Positions 1-5,166 of a stretch of DNA of 5,166 nucleotides are shown here, piece after piece. The notes under the pieces are model-generated. The model searched no databases. It was not told where the DNA came from and saw only the letters and a program-made list of their open reading frames with translations. This DNA comes from Gammaproteobacteria bacterium (GTDB taxonomy: Bacteria > Pseudomonadota > Gammaproteobacteria > S012-40). How positions within the stretch are numbered: the first letter of the stretch is position 1; every line of letters begins with the position of its first letter. The stretch spans positions 1 to 5,166 of the forward strand of contig JAOTSL010000226.1 in assembly GCA_029864945.1 (NCBI GenBank). The letters run 5' to 3'. A program made the translations under genes and the position numbers.

Positions 1-948
1 CGTTTAACTGCATTTGTCGAGCAACAAACAAACGTTTCGTTTGATATAAAGTCAGTCACCCCCGAGGTGATAAAAGTACATCCCCATCCTTCAACTAATC
101 AAGCCGTGTTTGATACGCTGGTGCTTGGTGTTCGGGATTATGTGACTAAAAATGGATTTAGCGGTGTAGTGCTTGGCTTGTCAGGTGGAATTGATTCTGC
201 TTTGACGTTAGTTGTGGCCGTTGAGGCGCTTGGTGCAGAAAATGTGGAAGCGATTATGCTACCCACCCGCTATACCTCTGATATGAGTTTGCAGGATGCC
301 GAGTTATTGGCCGAAAACCTGAGTGTAGACTACCGCTCAATCGAGATTGAGCCTGCATTTGAAACGTTGTTATCCATGTTGTCCGATGAATTTGCCGGCA
401 CAGAAGTTGATGCAACTGAAGAGAACCTTCAGGCGCGGATACGTGGTGTAGTACTGATGGCCATTTCCAATAAAAAAGGAAAGATGGTGCTGACGACGGG
501 CAACAAAAGTGAAATGGCCGTCGGGTATTCTACTTTGTACGGTGATATGGCTGGTGGTTACGATGTGTTAAAGGACGTACCCAAGACCTTGGTGTTTGAA
601 ATATCCCGCTACTGTAATAGAGACCAGGAAGTTATCCCGCTAAGAATTATTGAGCGGCCGCCATCGGCAGAATTACGTGATGATCAGACCGACCAGGATA
701 GTTTGCCGGACTATGATGAGCTGGATGCGATACTTGATGATTACGTTGAAAAAGAAATGTCGATAGATAAAATTATTGCACGTGGACATGACGCCGATGT
801 TGTCGCTAAAGTAGCGAGAATGGTGGATATTAATGAATATAAGCGAAGGCAGTCGCCGCCGGGCGTCAGAATTACGCCAAAAGCGTTTGGGCGCGATCGC
901 CGGTACCCGATAACTTCTGGTTTTGTTGATAAAATTAATAAGGCATAA
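1..948 (+). CDS. nadE: Glutamine-dependent NAD+ synthetase, C-terminal part (5' truncated by window edge)
   Basis: Catalyses the last step of NAD+ synthesis in the cytoplasm: deamido-NAD+ is adenylated by ATP, then amidated with ammonia, here most likely released from glutamine by an N-terminal nitrilase-type domain lying outside the window. The reading frame is open from base 1, so the GTG at 67 is internal and not the start; 315 residues are visible. Counting from base 1, the ATP pyrophosphatase loop SGGIDS is at residues 61-66, LTTGNKSE at 164-171, YGDMAGG from 180, and RPPSAEL from 219. The C-terminus carries NEYKRRQ and FGRDRRYPI, typical of the long glutamine-dependent form (about 540 residues in total), whereas the short ammonia-dependent NadE is about 275. 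That the glutaminase domain exists is inferred from this similarity and the open frame. The next gene, 107 bp downstream on the same strand, is the PII gene glnB. No terminator is visible between them, so co-transcription is possible. Confidence 0.95.
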   Translation, partial: RLTAFVEQQTNVSFDIKSVTPEVIKVHPHPSTNQAVFDTLVLGVRDYVTKNGFSGVVLGLSGGIDSALTLVVAVEALGAENVEAIMLPTRYTSDMSLQDAELLAENLSVDYRSIEIEPAFETLLSMLSDEFAGTEVDATEENLQARIRGVVLMAISNKKGKMVLTTGNKSEMAVGYSTLYGDMAGGYDVLKDVPKTLVFEISRYCNRDQEVIPLRIIERPPSAELRDDQTDQDSLPDYDELDAILDDYVEKEMSIDKIIARGHDADVVAKVARMVDINEYKRRQSPPGVRITPKAFGRDRRYPITSGFVDKINKA

Positions 949-1044
949 GTAGGCTAAATAGTGACTTTATGGGCAAGCTGTGAGAACGCGGGCATCTGTG
1001 ATAAAGTGCGGTTCATTGATTTCGTTTGAAATTTGGGAAAAGGC

Positions 1045-1048
1045 AGGA
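1045..1048 (+). promoter_or_regulatory. Ribosome binding site that fixes the glnB start
   Basis: AGGA lies 7 nt before the ATG at 1056. An in-frame TTG at 1026 would add ten residues (MKFGKRQEYY) that PII proteins do not have. The Shine-Dalgarno spacing and the family N-terminus MKKVEAIIKPFKLDDV both choose 1056. Confidence 0.8.
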
Positions 1049-1055
1049 ATACTAC

Positions 1056-1394
1056 ATGAAAAAAGTCGAAGCGATAATTAAGCCATTTAAACTCGATGAT
1101 GTGCGTGAAGCGTTATCAGAAATTGGTATTACGGGCATGACCGCGACGGAAGTTCGTGGCTTTGGCCGACAAAAAGGTCATACCGAATTGTATCGTGGTG
1201 CGGAATATGTGGTTGATTTTTTGCCTAAAATAAAAATTGAAGTTGTCATTGATGAGGGGCGCGTTAACGGTTGTGTTGAAGCAATTGTGGCAGCGGCACA
1301 TACTGGCAAAATTGGTGATGGAAAGATATTTGTGACGAGTGTTGAGAAGGTGGTCAGGATTAGGACCGGAGAACTCGATCAAGACGCTATCTAG
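1056..1394 (+). CDS. glnB: Nitrogen regulatory protein PII (GlnB type)
   Basis: Cytoplasmic trimeric signal protein that senses ATP/ADP and 2-oxoglutarate, is uridylylated by GlnD when glutamine is low, and steers partners such as GlnE and NtrB. The product is 112 residues, the standard PII length. The N-terminus MKKVEAIIKPFKLDDVREAL is nearly that of E. coli GlnB. The T-loop (about 37-55) carries YRGAEY with the uridylylation tyrosine at Y51. The B-loop TGKIGDGK is at 83-90, and the C-terminal nucleotide-binding RIRTGE at 101-106. Asp54 and Glu44 resemble GlnB more than GlnK, and no amtB is adjacent, so glnB is preferred; the paralogue choice is less certain than the family. It follows nadE on the same strand. 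No sigma-54 (-24/-12) site was found in the 107-bp gap, so it may share the nadE transcript or have a weak promoter of its own. Its TAG stop abuts the large palindrome at 1394-1515, and a terminator follows at 1533-1562. Confidence 0.96.
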   Translation: MKKVEAIIKPFKLDDVREALSEIGITGMTATEVRGFGRQKGHTELYRGAEYVVDFLPKIKIEVVIDEGRVNGCVEAIVAAAHTGKIGDGKIFVTSVEKVVRIRTGELDQDAI

Positions 1395-1515
1395 CGCACT
1401 CATCTCTTGTCCCAGCTCAGCTTTATTTCTGCTCTCAGAGCAGTCACATATTAATATATGTTCCTTTGCTCTGAGAGCAAAAATAAAACTGACCTGAAAC
1501 AAAATCTAAATGCGC
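1394..1515 (-). repeat. 122-bp imperfect palindrome between glnB and bamD (possible structured RNA or small repetitive element)
   Basis: Arms 1394-1442 and 1467-1515 (49 nt each) are reverse complements at 39 of 49 positions. The innermost 13 pairs are perfect (TGCTCTCAGAGCA / TGCTCTGAGAGCA), and the outer end closes with GCGCA / TGCGC. The 24-nt centre contains a further stem, ACATAT (1446-1451) and ATATGT (1456-1461), around a TAAT loop, so the whole element can form one rod. Seven of the ten mismatches are C (left) against A (right); these are G-U pairs in a minus-strand RNA, giving 46 of 49 paired. The strand is assigned on that basis only. No T-run follows the stem on either strand, so it is not a standard terminator. 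No target-site duplication is evident. It could be an ERIC/MITE-like intergenic element, a 3'-UTR structure of bamD, or a small RNA; its identity is unknown. Confidence 0.8.
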
Positions 1516-1532
1516 GGTAGAGTTAATATTTT

Positions 1533-1562
1533 AAAGCCTCGGTGTTAGCCGGGGCTTTTTTT
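1533..1562 (+). terminator. Rho-independent terminator of glnB
   Basis: A ten-pair stem, AAAGCCTCGG (1533-1542) with CCGGGGCTTT (1549-1558), contains one T-G wobble (1539/1552) and a 6-nt loop. The right arm merges into a run of seven T (1556-1562). The strong T-run is on the plus side. Read from the minus strand the stem is followed only by TTT then AAAA, so it would stop bamD transcription poorly. The bamD stop codon lies in the loop. Confidence 0.9.
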
Positions 1563-2315
1563 ATTCTTCGAAAAATTGAGGTCGTAGACACGCTGGGTAT
1601 CTGCGGCAAGGTCAACTAAGCGTAATCCTTTATACGCCTCAATCATTACTAGAAGTGCATCTGGCGTAGATGGTGTCATTTGAAAGTTTTCAATAATGAA
1701 TTTTGCACGATTGGCAGCGGCGAGATATGCCTCTCGTTTTATGTAATGCTGTGCTGCGTATAGTTCGTGTCTTGCAAGATTGTTACGCAGGTAGGTCATG
1801 CGCTCGGTTGCATCTTTCGCATATTTGCTTTTAGGGAATCGTTTTACAAGTTCACTGAAATACTGAAATGAACGACTTGCGGCTTCTGGGTCGCGTTGTG
1901 CGGGGTCTTGTGATGCAAGGCCGTCGAACATACTTTGGCCTTGGCTGAATTTCACTAAACCTTTCAGGTAATACGCATAATCTGCGTGAGGATGGCGTGG
2001 GTATAGTTTTATAAACCGGTTGGCTGATGCAATGGCTGATTCAGGTTCTTCAAATTTGTAATAGGCAAACGCCATATCCAATTGAGCCTGTTGAGCAAAC
2101 TTCCCAAAAGGAAAGCGAGCTTCTAGTGACTCTAGTTTTTGAATGGTTGTTTCGTAATCTTCCTGAGCGAGTGCCGATTTTGCTTCTTCATACAGCGCGG
2201 CAGCTGTTTTGTCGGTATCTTCAAAAGATTCTTCACCTGTTGTAGCGCACGCAACAAGTTGTAGGGTCAAAAGTAGCGCAATAGCCACTATAAAGAGTGA
2301 TTTCAATTTATACAT
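1545..2315 (-). CDS. bamD: Outer membrane assembly lipoprotein BamD (ComL/YfiO)
   Basis: Essential periplasm-facing lipoprotein of the BAM complex, which works with BamA to fold beta-barrel proteins into the outer membrane. The product is 256 residues (E. coli BamD 245). A type II signal peptide with hydrophobic core FIVAIALLLTLQL ends in the lipobox LVAC (20-23), with Cys23 as the lipidation site. Residue +2 is Ala, not Asp, which fits outer-membrane sorting. The rest is tetratricopeptide-like helical repeats: LYEEAKSALAQEDYETTIQKLE and RFPFG near 41-71, AYYKF and RFIKLYPRHPHADYAYYLKG near 85-119, then a segment with DPEAASRSFQYFSELVKRFPKSKYA. The ATG at 2315 starts the signal peptide sensibly, but only a weak, distant GAG serves as Shine-Dalgarno. 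It is divergent from rluD, as in E. coli. The last six codons and stop are part of the glnB terminator, giving the tail KNKKSPG. Confidence 0.96.
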   Translation of the reverse strand: MYKLKSLFIVAIALLLTLQLVACATTGEESFEDTDKTAAALYEEAKSALAQEDYETTIQKLESLEARFPFGKFAQQAQLDMAFAYYKFEEPESAIASANRFIKLYPRHPHADYAYYLKGLVKFSQGQSMFDGLASQDPAQRDPEAASRSFQYFSELVKRFPKSKYAKDATERMTYLRNNLARHELYAAQHYIKREAYLAAANRAKFIIENFQMTPSTPDALLVMIEAYKGLRLVDLAADTQRVYDLNFSKNKKSPG

Positions 2316-2351
2316 GTGGTTAAAATAAGCTCAAAATGGTATAAGCCGTGT

Positions 2352-2381
2352 ATTATAAACCTTTTGACTCAGATGTTTCAT
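2352..2381 (-). promoter_or_regulatory. Predicted sigma-70 promoter of bamD
   Basis: Read on the minus strand, a perfect TATAAT (plus coordinates 2352-2357) is preceded by an 18-nt spacer and ATGAAA (2376-2381; 4 of 6 to TTGACA). Transcription would begin near 2345, giving a leader of about 30 nt before the bamD ATG at 2315. Pattern match only. Confidence 0.55.
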
Positions 2382-2391
2382 GAATTATCTG
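2364..2391 (+). promoter_or_regulatory. Possible sigma-70 promoter of rluD-pgeF
   Basis: TTGACT (2364-2369; 5 of 6) is followed after 15-16 nt by a weak -10, TTATCT or TATCTG (2385-2391). Transcription would begin near 2398, with a leader of about 47 nt. The -35 lies inside the spacer of the predicted bamD promoter on the opposite strand. The -10 is poor, so this is tentative. Confidence 0.4.
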
Positions 2392-2444
2392 TGTTAGGGG
2401 TGTATCACTCAAAAAAATCACGTAAATGAGATAATTTCCACCTT

Positions 2445-3440
2445 ATGACAACTAATCAAGACGAATTGGTAACATTTATTATATCTGACGATATGACGGG
2501 AAAGCGCATAGATCAGGTATTGGCCCACTATATGTCAGACTACTCCCGTAGCCGTTTGCAGCAATGGTTGAAAGCTGGCTATATGCTGGTGGACGGGGTC
2601 GTTCCTAAAATGAAAGAGAAAGTAAAAGGTGGGGAGACAATTGAAGTTCGACTGGCACAAGCGCTGGATGATACAAAGCCGAAGGAAAACTGGAAAGCCC
2701 AGCCAATTGATCTGGATATTATATACGAAGATGACTCACTACTAATCGTCAATAAGCCGGTTGGGCTGGTTGTTCATCCCGGCGCGGGCAATTTTGATGG
2801 CACTATGGTTAATGCTTTGGTGAATCATGCGGCGGAGCTGGCTAATATTCCACGGGCCGGTGTTATTCATCGAATAGATAAAGACACTTCAGGAATATTG
2901 GTTGTTGCGAAAACATTGTCTGCACACAATTCCTTAACTCAATTGTTACAGGCAAGAGAGTTTACTCGTGAATATCAGGCGGTTGTCATGGGTGTTATGA
3001 CTGGCGGCGGAAAAGTGGATGCGCCGATTGGCCGCCATAAAACACAGCGTACAAAGATGGCGGTGTTGCAGCACAGCCAAACTGCAAAAGAGGCCATTAC
3101 ACACTATCGAATCGGCAAGCGATACCGTTCACACACCTTGCTAAATGTGAAGCTGGAAACTGGGCGAACTCATCAGATTCGTGTCCACATGGCGCATATT
3201 AAATACCCTATTATTGGTGACGCCGTATACGGCGGGCGCTTACGAATACCGCGTCATTCGTCAGATGTGTTTCTCGATGGGCTTCGGGCTTTTAGGCGTC
3301 AGGCTTTGCATGCAAAGTTACTGGGATTTGTTCATCCCGAAACCAACGAATATATGGAGTGGGAAGCTGAATTGCCGGACGATATGAAAAACTTAATCAA
3401 TTTGCTTGAAGATGATCTAAAAGAGTATGAAAGCCGGTAA
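2445..3440 (+). CDS. rluD: 23S rRNA pseudouridine(1911/1915/1917) synthase RluD
   Basis: Isomerises three uridines to pseudouridine in helix 69 of 23S rRNA, at the subunit interface, during late 50S assembly. The product is 331 residues (E. coli RluD 326). An N-terminal S4 RNA-binding domain spans about residues 17-75, with DYSRSRLQQWL and the loop VDGVVPKMKEKVKGGETIEV. The RluA-family catalytic domain follows, with IIYEDDSLLIVNKP, VVHPGAG, and the active-site motif HRIDKDTSG whose catalytic aspartate is D145 (codon 2877-2879). Further family blocks are REFTREYQAVV, LETGRTHQIRVHMAH and GDAVYGG. The linker and VVHPGAGN match RluD better than RluC or RluA. The ATG at 2445 gives the expected N-terminus, but no good Shine-Dalgarno precedes it; the nearest GAG is about 14 nt upstream. 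It overlaps pgeF by 14 bp, so the two are very probably one operon, divergent from bamD as in E. coli and Pseudomonas. Confidence 0.96.
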   Translation: MTTNQDELVTFIISDDMTGKRIDQVLAHYMSDYSRSRLQQWLKAGYMLVDGVVPKMKEKVKGGETIEVRLAQALDDTKPKENWKAQPIDLDIIYEDDSLLIVNKPVGLVVHPGAGNFDGTMVNALVNHAAELANIPRAGVIHRIDKDTSGILVVAKTLSAHNSLTQLLQAREFTREYQAVVMGVMTGGGKVDAPIGRHKTQRTKMAVLQHSQTAKEAITHYRIGKRYRSHTLLNVKLETGRTHQIRVHMAHIKYPIIGDAVYGGRLRIPRHSSDVFLDGLRAFRRQALHAKLLGFVHPETNEYMEWEAELPDDMKNLINLLEDDLKEYESR

Positions 3441-4182
3441 TTCTTCCCCAATTATTCTACCTGATTGGCAGGTGCCTTCGCATGTGAAAGCATTTTCGAC
3501 CACTCGTTCAGGTGGGGTAAGTCGGGGCGCTTTTGGCTCAAATAATCTGGCTTCGCATGTTAATGATGACAAGGCTGATGTATTAAAAAATAGAGCGTTG
3601 CTGCGTGAAAAATATGAGTTGCCATCTGAGCCTTTTTGGTTGAATCAGACTCATAGCATTAGAATTGTTGAAGCGGGTATTGGTGGTGCTGGTGACTTGG
3701 TTGATGCTGATGCTAGCTTTAGTCATAAAGCGGGTGAGGTATGCGCGGTAATGACAGCTGATTGTTTACCGATTTTATTGTGTGATAGGGAAGGCCGGCA
3801 GGTAGCCGCTATTCACGCCGGTTGGCGAGGGCTGTTAAACGGCATTATTGAAGAAACAGTGCAACAATTTACTCTAAATGGTGGGGATATTGTCGCCTGG
3901 CTCGGTCCTGCAATTGGCCCTAAAGCATTTGAAGTCGGTCCTGAAGTAAGGGACTTATTTATCGACTTTGATCTAGATGCATTGCAGTCGTTTAGGCAAT
4001 GTACAGAAAATAAGTGGTTGGCGAATATTTATGAGCTGGCCAAATTGAGATTGAAAAGTTGTGGTGTGGCATCAATATATGGTGGAGATTATTGCACCTT
4101 CAGTGATGAGTCTACTTTCTATTCCTATCGACGCGATAATGTTTGTGGCCGGATGGCAACGCTGATTTGGCTGGACAAATAA
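3427..4182 (+). CDS. pgeF: Peptidoglycan editing factor PgeF / YfiH (DUF152, multicopper oxidase-like fold)
   Basis: YfiH/LACC1-family protein. In E. coli PgeF removes UDP-MurNAc carrying L-Ser instead of L-Ala, protecting peptidoglycan composition; relatives have purine nucleoside phosphorylase and adenosine deaminase activity, and older annotation says polyphenol oxidase or laccase. The product is 251 residues (E. coli 243) with no signal peptide, so cytoplasmic. Metal-site residues fit the family's His-Cys-His set: H76 in WLNQTHS, C113 in MTADCLP and H130 in IHAGWRG. Other family blocks are STTRSGGVS (24-32), AWLGPAIGPKAFEVG, and the C-terminal GGDYCTF, FYSYRRD and GRMATLIWL. The family's usual QVHG is QTHS here, keeping the histidine. 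The ATG overlaps the rluD end (ATGAAAGCCGGTAA contains the rluD stop). Its own ribosome site is poor (GAG one base before ATG), so translation is probably coupled to rluD. Confidence 0.95.
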   Translation: MKAGNSSPIILPDWQVPSHVKAFSTTRSGGVSRGAFGSNNLASHVNDDKADVLKNRALLREKYELPSEPFWLNQTHSIRIVEAGIGGAGDLVDADASFSHKAGEVCAVMTADCLPILLCDREGRQVAAIHAGWRGLLNGIIEETVQQFTLNGGDIVAWLGPAIGPKAFEVGPEVRDLFIDFDLDALQSFRQCTENKWLANIYELAKLRLKSCGVASIYGGDYCTFSDESTFYSYRRDNVCGRMATLIWLDK

Positions 4183-4199
4183 ATCGAATATCGTATTAT
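4172..4199 (+). promoter_or_regulatory. Predicted sigma-70 promoter of the ZIP transporter gene
   Basis: TGGACA (4172-4177, 5 of 6) is followed after 16 nt by TATTAT (4194-4199, 5 of 6). Transcription would start near 4206, about 34 nt before the ATG. The -35 overlaps the last codons of pgeF. The short AATA/TATT dyad at the -10 region is too small to call an operator, and no Zur- or MntR-like site was recognised. Confidence 0.5.
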
Positions 4200-4239
4200 G
4201 CTGCACGTTTTTTAAAATAAATAGAAAGAATAAAGGCTT

Positions 4240-5049
4240 ATGACACTTTTAACCTGGATTATCGCCTTTAGTTTGTTCGGTGGAATATTGAGTGTACTTG
4301 CTGCCTCAGTATTTTTATTAATACCTCAAGCCGGACGAACGCGGCTATTGCCTCACATGGTCAGCTTTGCCATAGGTGCGTTGCTAGGTGCTGCTTTTCT
4401 CGGGCTGTTACCCCATGCGCTCGAGTCTCCTTATGTTACCGATGCGCACGATGTAACTTTTACTGTATTAATTGGAATACTTACTTTTTTTATTTTGGAA
4501 AAGTTGGTCATCTGGCGTCATTGTCATCATTTAGAATGCGAAGTACATGGCTCTGATGATCACCAGCATCATGACCACAATCATGGGCAAGACCATAGCC
4601 ATAAATCTGCCGGCACCCTGGTGCTCGTCGGTGATGCTGTACATAATTTCGTAGACGGTGTATTAATTGCCGCTGCATTTTTAACTGACATTCACTTAGG
4701 TATCGTGACTGCAATGGCTGTTGCCGCGCATGAAATTCCACAGGAAGTGGGTGATTTTGCGATTTTGTTGCAAAGTGGCTTTAGCCGCTCGAAGGCGCTT
4801 TTATTTAATGTGCTGAGCAGCCTGACGACGGTGTTGGGTGCATTGTTGGCGTATTACAGCTTAAGTTCTGCTGAAAGTTATTTGCCTTATGTGCTGGCTA
4901 TTGCTGCTTCGAGCTTTATATATGTTGCTGTTGCAGACTTAATCCCCGGCTTGCATAAGCAAACTGCGGTTAGTGAAAGCATTAAACAAATTGTGTTGAT
5001 TATTACTGGTGTGACGGTAGTGTTTTTGACGCACTCTTTGCTGCATTAA
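4240..5049 (+). CDS. ZIP-family divalent metal transporter (LIV-1-like)
   Basis: Inner-membrane importer of Zn2+ or related divalent ions (Fe, Mn, Cd possible) into the cytoplasm. The product is 269 residues with eight predicted membrane segments: about 5-27, 39-59, 71-91, 125-148, 151-177, 186-206, 213-236 and 247-266. The two metal-binding signatures are HNFVDG (135-140, TM4) and HEIPQE followed by VGDFAILLQSG (164-180, TM5). The TM2 motif LLPHA (H59) and TM7 DLIPGLH also fit the family. The TM3-TM4 loop (94-121) is histidine-rich, with 11 His and two Cys plus acidic residues, a usual ZIP metal-sensing or metal-feeding loop. The HNFxDG and HEIPxE forms are LIV-1 type, unlike ZupT/GufA. AAAGG sits only 3 nt before the ATG, so the ribosome site is tight. 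It follows pgeF by 57 bp with a likely separate promoter. Substrate cannot be settled from sequence. Confidence 0.93.
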   Translation: MTLLTWIIAFSLFGGILSVLAASVFLLIPQAGRTRLLPHMVSFAIGALLGAAFLGLLPHALESPYVTDAHDVTFTVLIGILTFFILEKLVIWRHCHHLECEVHGSDDHQHHDHNHGQDHSHKSAGTLVLVGDAVHNFVDGVLIAAAFLTDIHLGIVTAMAVAAHEIPQEVGDFAILLQSGFSRSKALLFNVLSSLTTVLGALLAYYSLSSAESYLPYVLAIAASSFIYVAVADLIPGLHKQTAVSESIKQIVLIITGVTVVFLTHSLLH

Positions 5050-5074
5050 TCTCTAGTCTTAGTAGAGGCTTTTT
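5050..5074 (+). terminator. Probable weak terminator of the ZIP transporter gene
   Basis: CTCTA (5051-5055) pairs with TAGAG (5063-5067) around a 7-nt loop, with a T-G wobble outside, then GC and five T (5070-5074). It begins right after the stop codon. The stem is short and AT-rich, so efficiency is uncertain. Confidence 0.55.
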
Positions 5075-5129
5075 AGATTGAGTTTAATCTTACCCTTATT
5101 TTGTTGTGTTATCGGTATAAGCTCGAGAT

Positions 5130-5161
5130 AAAAAAAAAGGTACTACCAAAGTAGTACCTTT
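5130..5161 (-). terminator. Strong rho-independent terminator for a minus-strand gene beyond the right edge
   Basis: AAAGGTACTAC (5136-5146) and GTAGTACCTTT (5151-5161) form a perfect 11-bp stem with a 4-nt loop. On the minus strand the stem runs into nine T (plus-strand A-run 5130-5138). On the plus strand only three T end the stem, so it mainly ends transcription coming from the right. The 55 bp between the two terminators hold no gene and no site I can support. Confidence 0.88.
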
Positions 5162-5166
5162 AAAGG

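Noticed and set aside
67..69. GTG as the nadE start
   Set aside because: The frame is open to base 1 and the family sequence continues upstream; the protein is cut by the window edge.
654..661. GCGGCCGC palindrome in nadE
   Set aside because: A chance 8-bp palindrome formed by conserved Arg-Pro-Pro codons.
1026..1055. TTG start giving a 122-residue PII
   Set aside because: The extra ten residues are absent from PII proteins, and AGGA at 1045-1048 points to the ATG at 1056.
949..1055. Sigma-54 or sigma-70 promoter for glnB
   Set aside because: No GG-N10-GC with flanking consensus; the only -10-like site, GATAAA after TGT (997-1005), has no acceptable -35.
1116..1502. Minus-strand 128-codon ORF opposite glnB and the palindrome
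   Set aside because: Shadow of glnB; its product resembles no family and part of it is just the palindrome.
1394..1515. Integron attC site or CRISPR repeat
   Set aside because: No RYYYAAC/GTTRRRY core sites, no cassette or integrase context, and no regularly spaced repeats.
2027..2245. Plus-strand 72-codon ORF inside bamD
   Set aside because: Antisense shadow of a clear bamD coding region.
3181..3387. Plus-strand 68-codon ORF inside rluD
   Set aside because: Out-of-frame shadow of the conserved RluD catalytic domain.
4508..4741. Minus-strand 77-codon ORF inside the ZIP gene
   Set aside because: Antisense shadow; its His- and Gln-rich look comes from the His-loop codons read backwards.
5075..5129. 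Small hairpin AGATT/AATCT and a TATAAG -10-like site
   Set aside because: A five-pair stem without a T-run, and no -35 at suitable spacing; chance in AT-rich DNA.

Overview
The window looks like ordinary chromosome from a Gammaproteobacterium. The bamD / rluD-pgeF divergent arrangement, a GlnB-type PII protein very close to the enterobacterial one, and a BamD lipoprotein all point there. The moderate, slightly AT-leaning base composition and the nadE-glnB pairing would fit a marine, Cellvibrionales- or Oceanospirillales-like lineage, but that finer placement is only a guess.

Layout. Bases 1-948 (+) are the C-terminal synthetase part of a glutamine-dependent NAD+ synthetase (nadE), cut by the left edge. 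After 107 bp comes glnB (1056-1394, +), a full 112-residue PII signal protein with its uridylylation tyrosine. Between glnB and the convergent bamD lies a 122-bp near-perfect palindrome (1394-1515). A rho-independent terminator (1533-1562) follows it, and the last codons of bamD are embedded in that terminator. bamD (1545-2315, -) encodes the outer-membrane lipoprotein of the BAM complex. A 129-bp divergent promoter region separates it from rluD (2445-3440, +), the 23S rRNA helix-69 pseudouridine synthase. rluD overlaps pgeF (3427-4182, +) by 14 bp. A ZIP-family metal transporter (4240-5049, +) follows, probably with its own promoter, at the position where clpB sits in E. coli and Pseudomonas. 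The last ~115 bp hold a weak terminator for the transporter and a strong terminator pointing left, which belongs to a gene beyond the right edge.

How the genes relate. nadE and glnB form a nitrogen/NAD unit: the synthetase consumes glutamine, and PII reports the glutamine and 2-oxoglutarate state. bamD, rluD and pgeF are a conserved envelope/ribosome/peptidoglycan housekeeping neighbourhood. The ZIP transporter seems an independent neighbour.

The protein-coding content is well-known families with no new enzyme system visible. The least explained element is the palindrome after glnB. Its arms pair at 39 of 49 positions as DNA, and 7 of the 10 mismatches are left-C/right-A, which become G-U pairs in a minus-strand RNA (46 of 49). 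That suggests a structured RNA or small repetitive element read in the bamD direction.
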